Of a DNA stretch of 64,000 bases, positions 45,757 through 57,907 are shown piece after piece. Position 1 is the first letter of the stretch. Every line of letters starts with the position of its first letter. A program made the position numbers and the translations under genes. Below the pieces are notes generated by a model. It was given only the letters and a program-made list of their open reading frames with translations, was not told the origin of the DNA and ran no database searches. The stretch comes from Rattus norvegicus (Eukaryota > Chordata > Mammalia > Rodentia > Muridae), in NCBI RefSeq assembly GCF_036323735.1, contig NC_086032.1, forward strand, positions 55,196,599 through 55,260,598, written 5' to 3'.

Positions 45757-46115
45757 TTATTTGTGGGGTCATTTGATTAAATTGCCTCCATAGTCTCATA
45801 TGTTGGAAATTATATGTACTGTGTGTAATTATTTTGGAAGTATTAGGAGTAGAGAAGATGCATCATTGGTGTAGGTTTTGCGGTCTCAAAAACCAATGAT
45901 AGCACCATATTTTTATCACTCTCTGACAGTTGTCTGTTATTCAGGATTTGCAGATTTCAGATACTGCTCTAGCACTTCGCCTGTCTGCTTCCCACCATGA
46001 GGGTCATGAACTAATGTTCTGAAACTGTAAGCAAGTTCCTCATTATTTTCCTTTATAAAATTTTGCCTCAGTCATAGTGTCTCTTCATACCAACATAAAA
46101 ATAACTAAGATTCTT
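45757..46115 (+). mobile_element. URR1-like (hAT-derived) rodent repeat
   Basis: The right end 'cctcagtcatagtgtctctt', preceded by 'tgaaactgtaagcaagttcc', matches a common rodent repeat that I know as URR1-type, a nonautonomous hAT relative. A related copy lies at 59180-59525 in the same orientation and one at 48730-49120 in the opposite one. The family name is moderately certain, the repeat nature well supported. Confidence 0.55.
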
Positions 46116-46684
46116 TATAAATTAGTCCAAATAATGACTCCATGTGATCGTTGGATATAAATTACTCTAAAATGCCATTATCCTAGTATCACTTCCAAGA
46201 TTTCATACAACACTATGAATAAAGAAGTTTAATAAACCAAGGTTTGATTGTAAATCCAAGTCATAGTATATTGTAGAAGGGAGAAGATGATGGCTAGAGC
46301 ATAAGGCATCTAGTCACAAACACTGTTAAGATAAAAAAAAGGCAATGGATATATGCCAAATTGATTGATTTCTATATTCAGTGTAGTAATCCCTACCTAA
46401 GCATTTTCAATTATGCTAGATTCTTTATTGTTCACAAATAAGTTGATGGGGTATATTGGGCTTTTTATAATATAAACAATGGACTTTATAAACCTGGAGT
46501 ATTCCATATTTAATCCAGTAATCTTCATATTCAGTTCTTGTTAATATCTGTAGTAGATGGTTTAGGAAATTACCTGCACTTAGTTGTAGAACACTATAAT
46601 TTGTTTCTACTTTCCATGATTCTTTTATTTACTGATCTCTGGACTGTGGCATCCATGGACAGCAATTCAAAGAATTCAATTGTT
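46116..46684. other. AT-rich unique sequence
   Basis: No gene or repeat seen. Confidence 0.45.
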
Positions 46685-46890
46685 TTACTTAGTTACATTG
46701 CAAATTTTGTCCCTTTCCTGATTGTCCCCTTCAAGAGTTCATCACCCCATCCCTCTTCCTCTTTGCCTTTGTGGAGGTGCTCCTGCACTCACCTGAACCT
46801 CCCCAGAATCCCTTTTCTCTGGGACATCAAGTCTCTACAGGATTAGGCACACCCTCTCCCACAGAGACCAATCGAGGCATTCCTCTGCTA
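46685..46890 (-). mobile_element. Older L1 3' UTR (antisense)
   Basis: 'acattgcaaattttgtccc', the pyrimidine-rich block and 'gggacatcaagtctctacag' follow the antisense order of an older L1 3' UTR. Truncated at its 5' end and diverged. Confidence 0.55.
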
Positions 46891-47787
46891 CATATTTTTA
46901 AACATCTAAATGTAAATTAAAAATAAGCATACTACCAATAGCAGAAAATACATAATTTCAATCTTTAAGAAAATTACAAATTTTTGAAAAAAGTTTATTT
47001 TGGTTTAATTATGTCTTTATATTTTATGCATATGTAAAATATCAAATCATAAACAAGGAATATATACATAATTAATGTACTTATTTTATAATAGGTAAAT
47101 ATAAACTTAAATAGAATAATGTTTTTAAAAAAGAGGTTTTTTTAACATTCCTGTTAATTTTTAAAGGAAAATGTATTTTTAGCTTTGCAAACTGAGCACT
47201 TGAGTGTTTAAATTATCTACATTCACAAAACCACGCGTGCATGAATAGAATTTTTTATCCCAGAGACCTTAGAAATAGTTTACTAACAAAATTGTCATAT
47301 TATATACTTCTAAATCTCTCACTTTTCAAAACTTCATGATAACAGTATCAAATATGAATATGTAAGGTGAATAAAAGTGTATCTGATAGTTGAGTATGGA
47401 TCCAAAATGCATTGTTCTACTCATAAAACTCTTTGCAATCTTTCAAACTTAATTGCACTGTGATTGACGAATATTGCATGTATTAATACACATAGGTGAT
47501 GTTTTCATGCATACGAACATTGTGCTACGAATCAATGCAACTTAATTAGTCCGTTTATCTCACCATCTGTTCTCTACTGAATTATTTATGTTTTTTGAGA
47601 ATTCAATACAAGGAATCTGTATTTCCTTCATTTCTACCCCTCCATCACTTCTTTTCAACTCTTCCTGTGATTCTCCATTTCCTCTCATATTCATTTCCTC
47701 TTCTTATTTATTACTTTTACTAATATAGACATATGCATATATAAACAGATCTTGTTAAATTTCTTTATTGTTGTGTTGTGAGAAACT

Positions 47788-47788
<1 letters not shown>
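46891..47788. other. AT-rich unique sequence
   Basis: No gene or repeat seen. Confidence 0.45.

Positions 47789-47829
<41 letters not shown>
47789..47829 (+). repeat. TG microsatellite
   Basis: About 20 uninterrupted GT units, then an impure 'gcatgtgtgtacatg' end. Confidence 0.97.
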
Positions 47830-47830
<1 letters not shown>

Positions 47831-47857
47831 ATGTGTGTACATGAATTTATATACACT

Positions 47858-47945
47858 CAGGGGCCAGAAGAGGGTTCTCCATGCCCTGCATTTGAAGGTT
47901 TTGCTAGTTAAGATCCACCCAGTGGGATGTTGGTTCCTAAGGTTG
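47858..47945 (-). mobile_element. B2/B3/B4-type SINE relic
   Basis: 'aggggccagaagagggttct', then 'gtgggatgttggttcc', is the antisense of the 3' part of a tRNA-derived murid SINE and sits, as often, next to a TG repeat. Confidence 0.5.
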
Positions 47946-48729
47946 GAACATATGAAAGTCCCTGAAATGTCTATAAGAACACTTAATCACTTACCCACTC
48001 CTTTTTCTTCATATGTATAAAACTTTCTAGGACTTATTTAACTATCACAATAAGTATTACACACAAATCTCCTTTCAATAGATTGTTTACAGAAATGTAT
48101 ATTCTTCATTTGAGGCACAGTTAGTATTTTTATAGTCTTTATTACTTATTACAGTGTGAACTATAAGTATTAAATTACTTGCTGGTACTTTTCTCCCATA
48201 TTACAGAATAATGGAAACTCCATGAGATGAGAACTGTTTACCAATATCTGTCTGAAAGTAGATGACAGAAATTAAAATGTTCTTCTACAGTACTAATGTG
48301 ATAGACACAAGATCATTCTATATGCCTGGATGCATCACACTATCAATTCTGTCTATGGCTGCACTGTGTTAATAGAAAAAAAGTAGTAGAAATAAACTCT
48401 TATATTTTTATAGTCTTTTAATCTCATAGATAATGGCTATATTAGAAGAAAAACAGACACAGAAAGACACGCAATACATGCTTTTACACAAGTCTGCTTC
48501 TTCCAAAAATATTATCAATTTTTTCATACTCTCTATAATGTAATTAGTGGTTTAAGACCTTTATATCTTGTTATTATTCCTAAAATAATTGTATGATTTT
48601 ACATTTATACCTTGCCAAAGAAGCAGTTGCTCTGTTGAATGGCATAAGTTGAATGGTAACTAAGCTGCAGAGTAGATGAAACCATACTGAAAATATTTTC
48701 TAAACACACACACAAATATTGACATGTGT
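47946..48729. other. AT-rich unique sequence
   Basis: No gene or repeat seen. Confidence 0.45.
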
Positions 48730-49120
48730 TTCAATTTGGATTTCATTGCTTTGAAGAGACACCAAGACCATGGCAACTCTTATAAAAAAAATAATTGTGG
48801 GATGGCTTACAGTTTCAGAGGTTTAGCCCATTACTGTCATGGCAGTAAACATAGTGATCTGCAGACAGGTATGGTGCTAGAGACAGAGCTTAGGGTATTA
48901 CATCTTGAACCACAGGCAGCAGAAGGTTACTGGATTCCACTCTAGACAGTACATGAGCCTGTGAGCTCTCAAAGCTCACTTTCACAATGACACACTTCCT
49001 CCAAAAATTCCATACCTATGCCAACATGATCATACATCCTAATAGTGCCATTCCCCATGGGCCAAACGTTCAAACACATGAGTATATGAAGACCATTCCT
49101 ATTCAAAACACCACAACATT
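48730..49120 (-). mobile_element. URR1-like (hAT-derived) rodent repeat, reverse orientation
   Basis: Landmarks 'gctttgaagagacaccaaga', 'ggcttacagtttcagagg', 'acacacttcctccaa' and 'catgggccaaacgttc' are the reverse complement of the unit at 59180-59525. A 73-codon open frame inside it is incidental. Confidence 0.6.
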
Positions 49121-49164
49121 GAATTCAAAATGTGTATTAAATCCATTACTTGAATTCATCTACT

Positions 49165-49285
49165 TATTTGTTTATCTGTATTTTCCCTTTTTGATAGAGG
49201 GTTTCGATATATAGAGAAGGCAGATACAGAACTCTCAGTCACTTAGTATCCTGAATGTGAGATTATAGGCATGTGCACAACAGGT
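49165..49285 (-). mobile_element. B1-like SINE relic (antisense)
   Basis: 'gatagagggtttcgatatat', 'agatacagaactctcagt' and 'gagattataggcatgtgcac' are the antisense B1 landmarks (left tail, middle, box A side). Strongly diverged. Confidence 0.5.
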
Positions 49286-49429
49286 CTACTTCAATACAAT
49301 TCACTTCTTAGAATATTATAAATCATGAATTATCCATGTATAATTCTATGGTAATAAACTAGTAAATGCTTATATAATGTAAAATCCATATAAAATAAAT
49401 ATTAGTAGAAAAATAAATTAATAAATTTG

Positions 49430-49885
49430 GTAAGATCAAAAACAGTAAATGCTGGTGAGGATGTGGAGAAAGAGGAACACTCCTCCATTGTTGGTGGGAT
49501 TGCAGACTGTTACAACCATTCTGAAAATCAGTCTGGAGGTTCCTCAGAAAACTGAACATTGAACTACCTGAGGATCCAGCTATACCTCTCTTGGGCATAT
49601 ACCCAAAAGATGCCATAACGTATACAAAGACACATGCTTCACTATATTCATAGCAGCCTTATTTATAATAGCCAGAATCTGGAAAGAACCCAGATGCCCT
49701 TCAACAGAGGAATGGATACAGAAAATGTGGTACATCTACACAATGGAATATTACTCAGCTATCAAAAACAATGACTTTATGAAATTCATAGGCAAATGGA
49801 TGGAACTGGAAAATATCATCCTGAGTGAGGTAATCCAATCACAGAAAAACACACATGGTATGCACTCACTGATGAGTGGATAATT
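49430..49885 (+). pseudogene. L1 ORF2 C-terminal fragment (outer element)
   Basis: Covers the end of ORF2 from the Cys-rich region ('gatgtggagaaagaggaac') through the conserved EEWIQKMWYIYT block to the terminus near 49885. Small indels break the frame. No catalytic domain is included. Confidence 0.85.
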
Positions 49886-49986
49886 CGAGCCCAAATGCTC
49901 GAATTACCCTAGATGCAGAGAACACATGAAACTCAAGAAGGATGACCAAAATGTGAATGCTTCACTCCTTTAAAAGGGGAACAAGA

Positions 49987-51426
49987 TCTTTACCAATCCT
50001 ACAACAGATAGAGGCCTTATTTCCAAAATATACAAAGAACTCAAGAAGTTAGACCGCTGGGAAACAAATAACCCTATTAAAAAATGGGGTTCAGAGCTAA
50101 ACAAAGAATTCACAGCTGAGGAATGCCCAATGGCTGAGAAACACCTAAAGAAATGTTCAACATCTTTAGTCATAAGGGAAATGCAAATCAAAACAACCCT
50201 GAGATTTCACCTCACACCAGTGCGATTGGCTAAGATCAAAAACTCAGGTGACAGCAGATGCTGGCGAGGATGTGGAGAAAGAGGAACACTCCTCCATTGT
50301 TGGTGGGATTGCAGACTGGTAAAACCATTCTGGAAATCAGTCTGGAGGTTCCTCAGAAAATTGGACATTGAACTGCCTGATGATCCAGCTATACCTCTCT
50401 TGGGCATATACCCAAAAGATGCCTCAACATATAAAAGAGACACGTGCTCCACTATGTTCATCGCAGCCTTATTTATAATAGCCAGAAGCTGGAAAGAACC
50501 CAGATGCCCTTCAACAGAGGAATGGATACAGAAAATGTGGTACATCTACACAATGGAATATTACTCAGCTATCAAAAACAACGAGTTTATGAAATTCGTA
50601 GGCAAATGGTTGGAACTGGAAAATATCATCCTGAGTGAGCTAACCCAATCACAGAAAGACATACATGGTATGCACTCATTGATAAGTGGCTATTAGCCCA
50701 AATGCTTGAATTACCCTAGATCCCTAGAACAAACGAAACTCAAGACGGATGATCAAAATGTGAATGCTTCACTCCTTCTTTAAATGAGGAAAAAGAATAC
50801 CCTTGCCTGGGAAGGGAGAGGCAAAGATTAAAACAGAGACTGAAGGAACACCCATTCAGAGCCTGCCCCACATGTGGCCCATACATATACAGCCACCCAT
50901 TTAGACAAGATGGATGAAGCAAAGAAGTGCAGACCGACAGGAGCCGGATGTAGATCGCTCCTGAGAGACACAGCCAGAATACAGCAAATATAGAGGCGAA
51001 TGCCAGCAGCAAACCACTGAACTGAGAATAGGTCCCCTATTGAAGGAATCAGAGAAAGAACTGGAAGAGCTTGAAGGGGCTCGAGACCCCAAAAGTACAA
51101 CAATGCCAAGCAACCAGAGCTTCCAGGGACTAAGCCACTACCTAAAGACTATACATGGACTGACCCTGGACTCTGACCCCATAGGTAGCAATGAATATCC
51201 TAGTAAGAGCACCAGTGGAAGGGGAAGCCCTGGGTCCTGCTAAGACTGAACCCACAGTGAACTAGTCTATGGGGGGAGGGCGGCAATGGGGGGAGGGTTG
51301 GGAGGGGAACACCCATAAGGAAGGGGAGGGGGGAGGGGGATGTTTGCCCGGAAACCGGGAAAGGGAATAACACTCGAAATGTATATAAGAAATACTCAAG
51401 TTAATAAAAAAAAAAAAAAAAAAAAA
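49987..51426 (+). mobile_element. Young 5'-truncated L1 nested in an L1 3' UTR
   Basis: A 1.44-kb guest with the 15-bp duplication aaaaggggaacaaga at 49972-49986 and 51427-51441, taken from the host 3' UTR. It starts inside ORF2 ('tctttaccaatcctac') and ends with a pure A run of about 28 that overlaps the second duplication copy. It is very close to the last 1.4 kb of copy 3, so it is young. Confidence 0.97.
50130..50696 (+). pseudogene. L1 ORF2 C-terminal fragment (nested element)
   Basis: Open for 188 codons, from MAEKHLKKCSTS to SLISGY, with the stop at 50694-50696. It covers the ORF2 C-terminal region with the Cys-rich motif (C-x3-C-x7-H-x4-C, about residues 44-62) intact. It lacks endonuclease and reverse transcriptase and has no promoter, so it is not expected to be expressed. 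Confidence 0.9.
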
Positions 51427-52066
51427 AAAAGGGGAACAAGAATACCCTTGGCAGGGAATAGGGAGGCAAAGTTTAGAACAGAGATAGAAGGAACAACCAT
51501 TCAGAGCCTGGCCCACATGTGGCCCATACATATACAGCCACCAAACTAGATAAGATGGATGAAGCAAAGAAGTGCAGGCAGACAGGAACTGGATTTAGAT
51601 CTCTCCTGAGAGACACAGCCAGAATACAGCAAATACATAGGCGAATGTCATCATTAAACCACTGAACTGAGAACGGGACCCCCCCCCCGTTGAAGGAATC
51701 TTAGAAAGGACTGAAAGAGCTTGAAGGGGCTTGAGACCCCATATGAACAACAATGCCAACCAAACAGCTTCCAGGGACTAAGCCACTACCCGAAGACTAT
51801 ATACATGGAATGACCCTGGGCTCCAACCTCATAGGTAGCAATGAATAGCCTAGTAAGAACACCAGTGGAAGGGGAAGCTTTTGGTCCTGCGAAGACTGAA
51901 CCCCCAGTGAACCTGATAACTGGGGGAGGGCGGTAATGGTGGGAGGATGGGGAGGGGAACACCCATAGAGAATGGGAGGGGGAGGGGGAAGGGGAGGGAG
52001 ATGTTGGCCCAGAAACCGGAAAGGGAATAACAATCAGAATGTAAATAAGAAATACCCAAGTTAATA

Positions 52067-52299
52067 AAAATGAAAAAAATATTAATGATTTAAAAATAGT
52101 ATATCAGATAAATTACCTCAATGTTTTATAATAAATATATAAATATGAAATCAATAAGCTTTATAATGTAAACTTCCTTAAAACATATATATATATATAT
52201 ATATATAAATAAAAGACTGTGTATGTATCTGTATTAAATATCTAATCATATGTGTTTTTATTATATTCATTTTTGCAGCTTTTTCTTAAATGTCATAAA
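52067..52299. other. AT-rich sequence with TA repeat
   Basis: A TA dinucleotide run at about 52184-52207. Nothing else seen. Confidence 0.5.
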
Positions 52300-52420
52300 A
52301 TTGTTGGGGGTGACATTTTGGAGACAGGAGGAGAAGGTATGAGATGTTCAACAGTCAGAGGATAGACAGGAAGGTGGATAAAATCTAGTCTGTAAAAAAG
52401 AGTAAAGAATAAATAGAAAG
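52300..52420 (+). mobile_element. Old L1 3' end (sense)
   Basis: 'tggagacaggaggagaagg', 'tatgagatgttcaacagtc' and 'aggtggataaaatctagtc', followed by an A-rich end, fit the terminal 3' UTR of an older rodent L1. Short and diverged. Confidence 0.5.
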
Positions 52421-53279
52421 GAAATAGAAAAAATGTAATATTGAGATGATGTCATTTCCTTTAAAAAAAAGAATAAGATACCAATATGTTCTGGTAACAA
52501 AAGACACATATTTTTTTCATGTTTAATAGAATTCAGAAATGCAGATGAGAGTTTCCAACTCTTTTTTCCTTTAAATAATAATTTATTATTCACTTTAAAA
52601 AATATTAGAGTGTGTTAGTTTATGTTGAATCAAGGCTGAGTCAGTTTCTACATATAGTATTATGTGTATATTTTGGTGACAATGTTGGTAAAAACATGTA
52701 GTAAAAACAATGTCTCCATTTCTTAGTTAAATTTTTTACCACTAATTGGAAATGAACATTACTACCTTGAAGATCCATTGTCTTCTCTAGCATTTTGTTT
52801 TAAAATGATGATGCAATCTATAACATATGGAACATTTTATAGCAGTTCCTATTCAGCACTCATAACTCTAGATAGAAGAATAAGGAAAAATGAGAAAAAA
52901 TACAGATCTCTGTAAAAATAATATCCTCAAGTACCAAAAATTGTATAATCATAAAAGAAAACAAAAAATATCAAAATCGGTATGACCATACTATGAACTA
53001 TGTTTGGATTCTGTGTGGTACTTTCTATATTTTTATGATGAGTAAATACATAGATGTCAATATGACTGTCAGCTTTATCACTATATGTCATTTTTCCAAA
53101 TGATACCTTGATTTTACCTCTCCTCAAAATTTATTTTTACATCATCTACCAACCAATATAATATTTATAACAAATATATATCCTACATTAAGATTGATAA
53201 AAATACTTTAAAATCTAATGAATATAATGACCCTGACATTTAATTTTATTGTATTTTATTTTGCCTTTTTCTTTTTTGC
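52421..53279. other. AT-rich unique sequence
   Basis: No gene or repeat seen. Confidence 0.45.
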
Positions 53280-53574
53280 TTCTTATTGTTTTTTTTATTT
53301 ATTTACATTTCAAATGTTATCCCCTTCCACAGTTTCCTCTCTGCATATTACCTCTGCCCCTTCTGCCCTGCTTTTATGAGGAAGCTCCCGCTCCCCTGCC
53401 TCATCATCCTAGCATTCTTCTACACTGTGCCATTGAGGCTTCAGAGGACCAAGGGCCTCCCCTACCATCGATGCTACTAAGATCATCCTCTGCTACATAT
53501 TTAATTGGAGCCACGGGTCCCTCCATGTGTACTCTTTGGTTAGTGGTATAGTATTTGGGAGCTCTAGGGATGGA
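53280..53574 (-). mobile_element. L1 3' UTR (antisense), 3' half of an inverted insertion
   Basis: Antisense L1 3' end: T-rich start, 'tttacatttcaaatgtt', pyrimidine block, 'ggaccaagggcctcc' and 'gtccctccatgtgtac'. It abuts a sense-strand piece of the same UTR at 53575-53745. Confidence 0.85.
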
Positions 53575-53745
53575 GCTGCCCACTATATTAACACAGAACT
53601 CTTCCTGTCTAAAGGAAATACAGAGACAAAGAATGGACCAGAAACTGAAGGAAAGGCCATCCAGAAACTGCCCTACCTAGGGATCCATCTCATATGTAGC
53701 CTCCAAACACAGACACAGACAGGCAGAGAAACAGACAGATAGACG
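53575..53745 (+). mobile_element. L1 3' UTR (sense), inverted 5' half
   Basis: 'atacagagacaaagaatgg', 'aggccatccagaaactgcc' and 'cagcc'-like 'tagcctccaaacacagac' read in sense and correspond to the start of the 3' UTR (compare 27400-27480). Together with 53280-53574 this has the layout of a 5'-inverted (twin-primed) L1. Confidence 0.75.
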
Positions 53746-54495
53746 ACATGAGTGCATAATTTATTTATTTACTTTGGAATACAAAAATCATAGTTTCCTA
53801 AGTTGCTTCATTTTGTTCAAGCCTTCTCAACTTCATTTTCTCATTGTTGTCATTGCACTATCTGTATAAACAACTCAGGTCCAATATTCCCTTTCTATTC
53901 TATTTTAACCAACTACATCCTACCATCTCCTCTTTCTAAATGAATTTTTAAAATCATCAATGATTATTTCTTCTTTCATATTTTCTATATCTTTATGTAA
54001 AATACATGCACACATATTGACTCTTACAAACACTTAGATGCATGCACAGAATTGAAGCCATGACCCAGATATAAAAAAGAACATGAAGCATTTGTCTTTG
54101 GGTGTTTGAGTGACCTCATTCAGTAATACTGTGGTTTGATTCATTTTAGATTGATATGTTTTTGTTCCATTTTAACTATGATGTTTAATATGAGAAAGGT
54201 AAGAAAAAGTTTTACTAAAATGCTATCATGTGTACTTCAGCTAGTTGCCTTATACATAATGCAACCATGTCAACAATAGATGCATAATAATAAAATATTT
54301 ACATCATTAAAACATTGTTTTTGTAGAAAACTATATCAGCGAGTTGTGCAATCTATGCTTCTTTGAAGTGTAGTTCTTAATGTTGGATATGACTTAAAGA
54401 TGAATTTAAATTCAGAAATAATTTGAATGTGTTTTACGTTAGTTAAAGGAAATCCATATCTATTGTTCAGAAATGAAAGAGACATATATAAAATG
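53746..54495. other. Mostly unique sequence
   Basis: A weak antisense L1 ORF2-end resemblance at 54080-54160 ('gagtgacctcattcagtaat'). Otherwise nothing seen. Confidence 0.35.
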
Positions 54496-54510
54496 CACAC
54501 ATACACACAT

Positions 54511-54565
<55 letters not shown>
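54496..54565 (+). repeat. CA / GA compound microsatellite
   Basis: ACAC repeats with TACAC interruptions, then about 18 GA units. Confidence 0.96.
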
Positions 54566-54572
<7 letters not shown>

Positions 54573-54934
54573 ATTCATAAGTAATTTTGACAGGAAAAAG
54601 AAGACAAATAATGACTATTTTCTCACTTTAGTATTGTTTTGGTAAAAATTCTTATCCTACACACACACAAAAATGGGAGTAGCCAACTTGTCATGTATCA
54701 GAGTCAAATGTCAACATAAAATATCCTGATTATCCCAAAGCTAAGCATACTTCACATTTATTCATTGATAAAATATCCTGACAATGATGTTAGTTATGAT
54801 TTTGCATTTTTGCAATGAAAATATTAATATGCCAGAATAAGCATAGTGATGTTTTATCAAGATATTAAAAATGGAACAATGGATTCACCATTATGAGTTC
54901 ATGCACGAGGAAAATTATATTCAAATTGAACAGA
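54566..54934. other. AT-rich unique sequence
   Basis: No gene or repeat seen. Confidence 0.45.
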
Positions 54935-55180
54935 AGCATGTATATTGCAGTATTAGGAACAATTTGCAGAATACAGAAACCATCTAAACATTCACAGATA
55001 TGTGAATGAAAAATAAGTGTGAGGTATAAACAATGTGTGCTTTTCTGTAAATTCCTGAGATGAGATATTATTCGCCGGGAAACCACAGATTTGATATTTG
55101 CAGCAACATGAGTCAATCTGTAGACTTCCATGATAAGAGCTGAAAGATAAATATTCAATGGAGATTATATTGGAAAGAAA
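54935..55180 (+). mobile_element. Ancient L1 ORF2-end fragment
   Basis: 'tattgcagtattaggaac', 'aaaccatctaaacattcac', 'gagatattattcgccggg' and 'atttgcagcaacatgagt' match the order of the conserved ORF2 end in old mammalian L1s. Very diverged, long predating the young L1s here. Confidence 0.6.
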
Positions 55181-55474
55181 GTGATAAGTCAGTGAATATG
55201 TCTGTGTACCTATATGGTAGAAATAATCTTTAGAGAAGCAATAGTTTGATGGTGAATACAGCTAATACTATTTATACTGTTTTATCATATCCTAAAAATT
55301 TGGGGAGATAGATTTCATTGGTTCTTAATGTAAAAACCATAATACTGTCATTGCCAATTTGCTGTACCTTATTAATAAGCATATGCAATAAACATCCTGC
55401 TATATCTTAAATATTTATGTTCCCCATAAAGATTTTTTAATTCAATTTGTACCAATGTGAGTCTATGCTACATG

Positions 55475-55640
55475 TTGTGTGTGTGTCTATGTGTGTGTTT
55501 GTGTGTGTAAATATATGTATGTGTGTGTTTGTATGAGACATGGGAGCCAGAATAGAGCATTCGAGATTTTGTTACATGAATTGCAAACATTTAAGCCAGC
55601 AATTGTAGATGGTGAGAGATAAGCTGCTGGAAAAGCAACC
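55475..55640 (-). mobile_element. TG-rich repeat and SINE relic
   Basis: Impure TG repeat (55475-55532) followed by 'gggagccagaatagagcatt' and 'taagccagcaattgtag', an antisense B2/B3-type SINE remnant. Boundaries are approximate. Confidence 0.4.
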
Positions 55641-56474
55641 CCCTTAACAATTTTTAATAAAAATAAATTTAAAAGATGAAAAAGCAAATGGAGATTACTG
55701 AAGAACAGGGATATTAAAAGGAATGATTGGAAAACCAGTAAAGATACTTCTTCATACACAATTAGAAAGAGATTCACAGCATTTTCCCAAACATATTTGA
55801 AACCTAAAATTATTTAAGAAAAAAATAGGAAAGTTTTCCTAGAAAATAGTATCACATTTAAAAATCACTAAACTTTGGACATGAAACAGCTTTCACAACT
55901 TCCTGAAAAGCTCTGAGTCACAGCGTAACACAATTGTTCTGTCCCATAAAACATTTATAATTCATTTCATTTGTCAGTTCTTATGCTTTAATAATTAACA
56001 AGAAATTCAACCTTCATGTTTAGTGGTTATGTTATAAAAACATACCCAAAAAGTACTTCAAGATTCTCCTTACCTTCCAATCAATATAGTGATTTTCAGT
56101 TATTTTTTATTTTTAAAAATATTATATGCAAACATGATTATTTAATGCACTAAAGCCATAAGTGTATGAGATTATGTTATTAAAATGTTAATGTATTGCC
56201 ATAATTCTTGGGATTTTTTTAATAAATGAAAGAACACAGGCAGCCTCATTCTACCCCAGAAGGTACCATATCACATTTGCATACTTCTGTCTTTCTTAAA
56301 CCATCATATTTACTGTAGAAGGATTATAACAGCTTTATACATAATGCAAATTTTTCTCTTTTTTATGCATAGATATAATTTATATTTTCTATGACTATTA
56401 ATCTTTTTGTTTTTGAAAATATTTTTAAATTACTTAATGTTTTATATTAAAATCTATTTTTTACATCTTTTTTA
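55641..56474. other. AT-rich unique sequence
   Basis: No gene or repeat seen. Confidence 0.45.
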
Positions 56475-56765
56475 AACTGGATACTTTTTATTTACATTTC
56501 AAATGTTATACCCTTTCCCTGTTTCCATAAGCCCCCTATCCCATTCCCCAACGCCCTTCTTCTATAAGGGTGTTTTCCCACCAATTCACCCACCCCTTCC
56601 TGACTCCCTGCCCTGACATTCCCTTACACTGGGGGGTCAAGCCTTGGCAGGACCAAGGGCTTCTCCTCCTATTGGTGCTCAAAAAATCCATCCTCTACTA
56701 CATATGCAGCTGGAGCCGTGGGTCTGTCCATGTGTACTCTTTGGATGGTAGTTTAGTATTTTTTT
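56475..56765 (-). mobile_element. 5'-truncated L1 3' UTR (antisense)
   Basis: 'tttacatttcaaatgttat', pyrimidine block, 'gccttggcaggaccaagg' and 'ctgtccatgtgtactctt' in antisense order. No exact target duplication found. Confidence 0.85.
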
Positions 56766-56789
56766 TAAATATTGCAAATTAAAAAGAAA

Positions 56790-57305
56790 TAGCCAAGCAA
56801 ATGGTCGTGCTCACCAGTTTGCACGAGTCTTGCAGGACCTCAAGAGCATCCTATCCACCATGGAAACCTTCAGGAGCCAAAAATTTAACCAGATTTGAGC
56901 CTTGCCTGACTACTCATCCTAGGTGAATCTGCCAGCCACCCCAGAAGGTCTATCTTGCTCCTTGGATTGGGGTCCCTTACAGTACATGAAGAGCATCCTG
57001 CCTCCCCATGGAAACCTTTTTGGGTCCCGATATTAGCCCTCTTGGAAACATGCCTGGCCACTCATCCTAGTTGGATCTTCTCACCTCACAGCTGTCTCTG
57101 ACTGGGACACAACCTAAAGAGTATGCTCCACCAATGACACAGCCTGCAGAGTACAGTCTGCCTGAAACATAGACAACAGAATAGGGCACCCTGATGACAC
57201 TTTCCTGAGAATTCTTTCTGCCATCAGGATTATCCAGTCCACACCAGAGAAAGTGAAATGACTAAAGAACAGCATAAGAACACAATTAGCCAGATATAGG
57301 ACAAT
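56790..57305 (+). promoter_or_regulatory. Old Lx-type L1 5' UTR with tandem units
   Basis: Two related blocks start 'caagagcatcct' (56841) and 'gaagagcatcctg' (56989). Both continue with a 'catggaaacct' and later 'actcatcctag', giving a period near 148 bp. The region directly precedes an L1 ORF1 start, as expected for a monomeric L1 promoter. Confidence 0.6.
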
Positions 57306-57907
57306 ATGGCACCATCAGAGTCATACCACACTGCTACAATAAACCTTGGATATACTAATGAAAATGAAGCACAAGAAGAGGATCTTGAATCCAGTCTCAT
57401 ATAAATGATAGAGGCCTTTAAAGCTAACCGTAAGGAAATAAAGGAAAATACAATCGGAAATACAGAAAAATCAAACAGGTAGAGAAATTAGAAGAGGAAG
57501 CAAATAAATATAAAGAAATACAGGAAAATACAATCAAACAGGTGAAGGATATGAATAAAACTCTCTACAACTTTCAAAGGAAAATTGAATGAAAAAATAA
57601 TCCCAAACTTAGATGATGCTAAACATAAAAACCTAGGAAAGAGAACAGGAACAATGGATGTAAGCATCACCAACAGAATACAGAAGGGGGAGAGAATCTT
57701 ATTTGTAGAAGATACAATGAAACAAATCCGTAAATTAGCCAAAGAAAATGCAAAATCGAAAAGCTTATGACACAAAACATAAGAATATTTGGGAAACTAT
57801 GAAAAGACCAAACTATAAGAATAATAAGAATTAAGAAAGGAGATTCCAAGCTCAAAGGCCCATAGAACATTTTCAACAAAATCATAAAAGAAAATTTCCC
57901 AAACTTA
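57306..57907 (+). pseudogene. Lx-type L1 ORF1 5' part
   Basis: ATG at 57306 (MAPSESYHTATINLGYT). It continues through a coiled-coil-like region rich in K/E/Q ('gaaatacaggaaaatacaat'), a part near 57660 related to SITNRIQ, and ends at 'aatttcccaaactta', which corresponds to ENFPNL in copy 3. Several frameshifts are present (the longest open piece is 61 codons). It stops exactly at the outer edge of an inverted-repeat arm at 57908. Confidence 0.8.

Larger units (their letters stand above)
49430..52066 (+). mobile_element. 5'-truncated L1 (outer), split by a nested L1
   Basis: Outer L1 in two parts: the ORF2 C terminus and 3' UTR start (49430-49986), and the remaining 3' UTR (51427-52066) ending 'caagttaataaaaatgaaaa'. 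The 3' UTR text continues across the guest exactly at 'ggggaacaagaatacccttg'. No exact duplication was found for the outer element. Confidence 0.93.
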
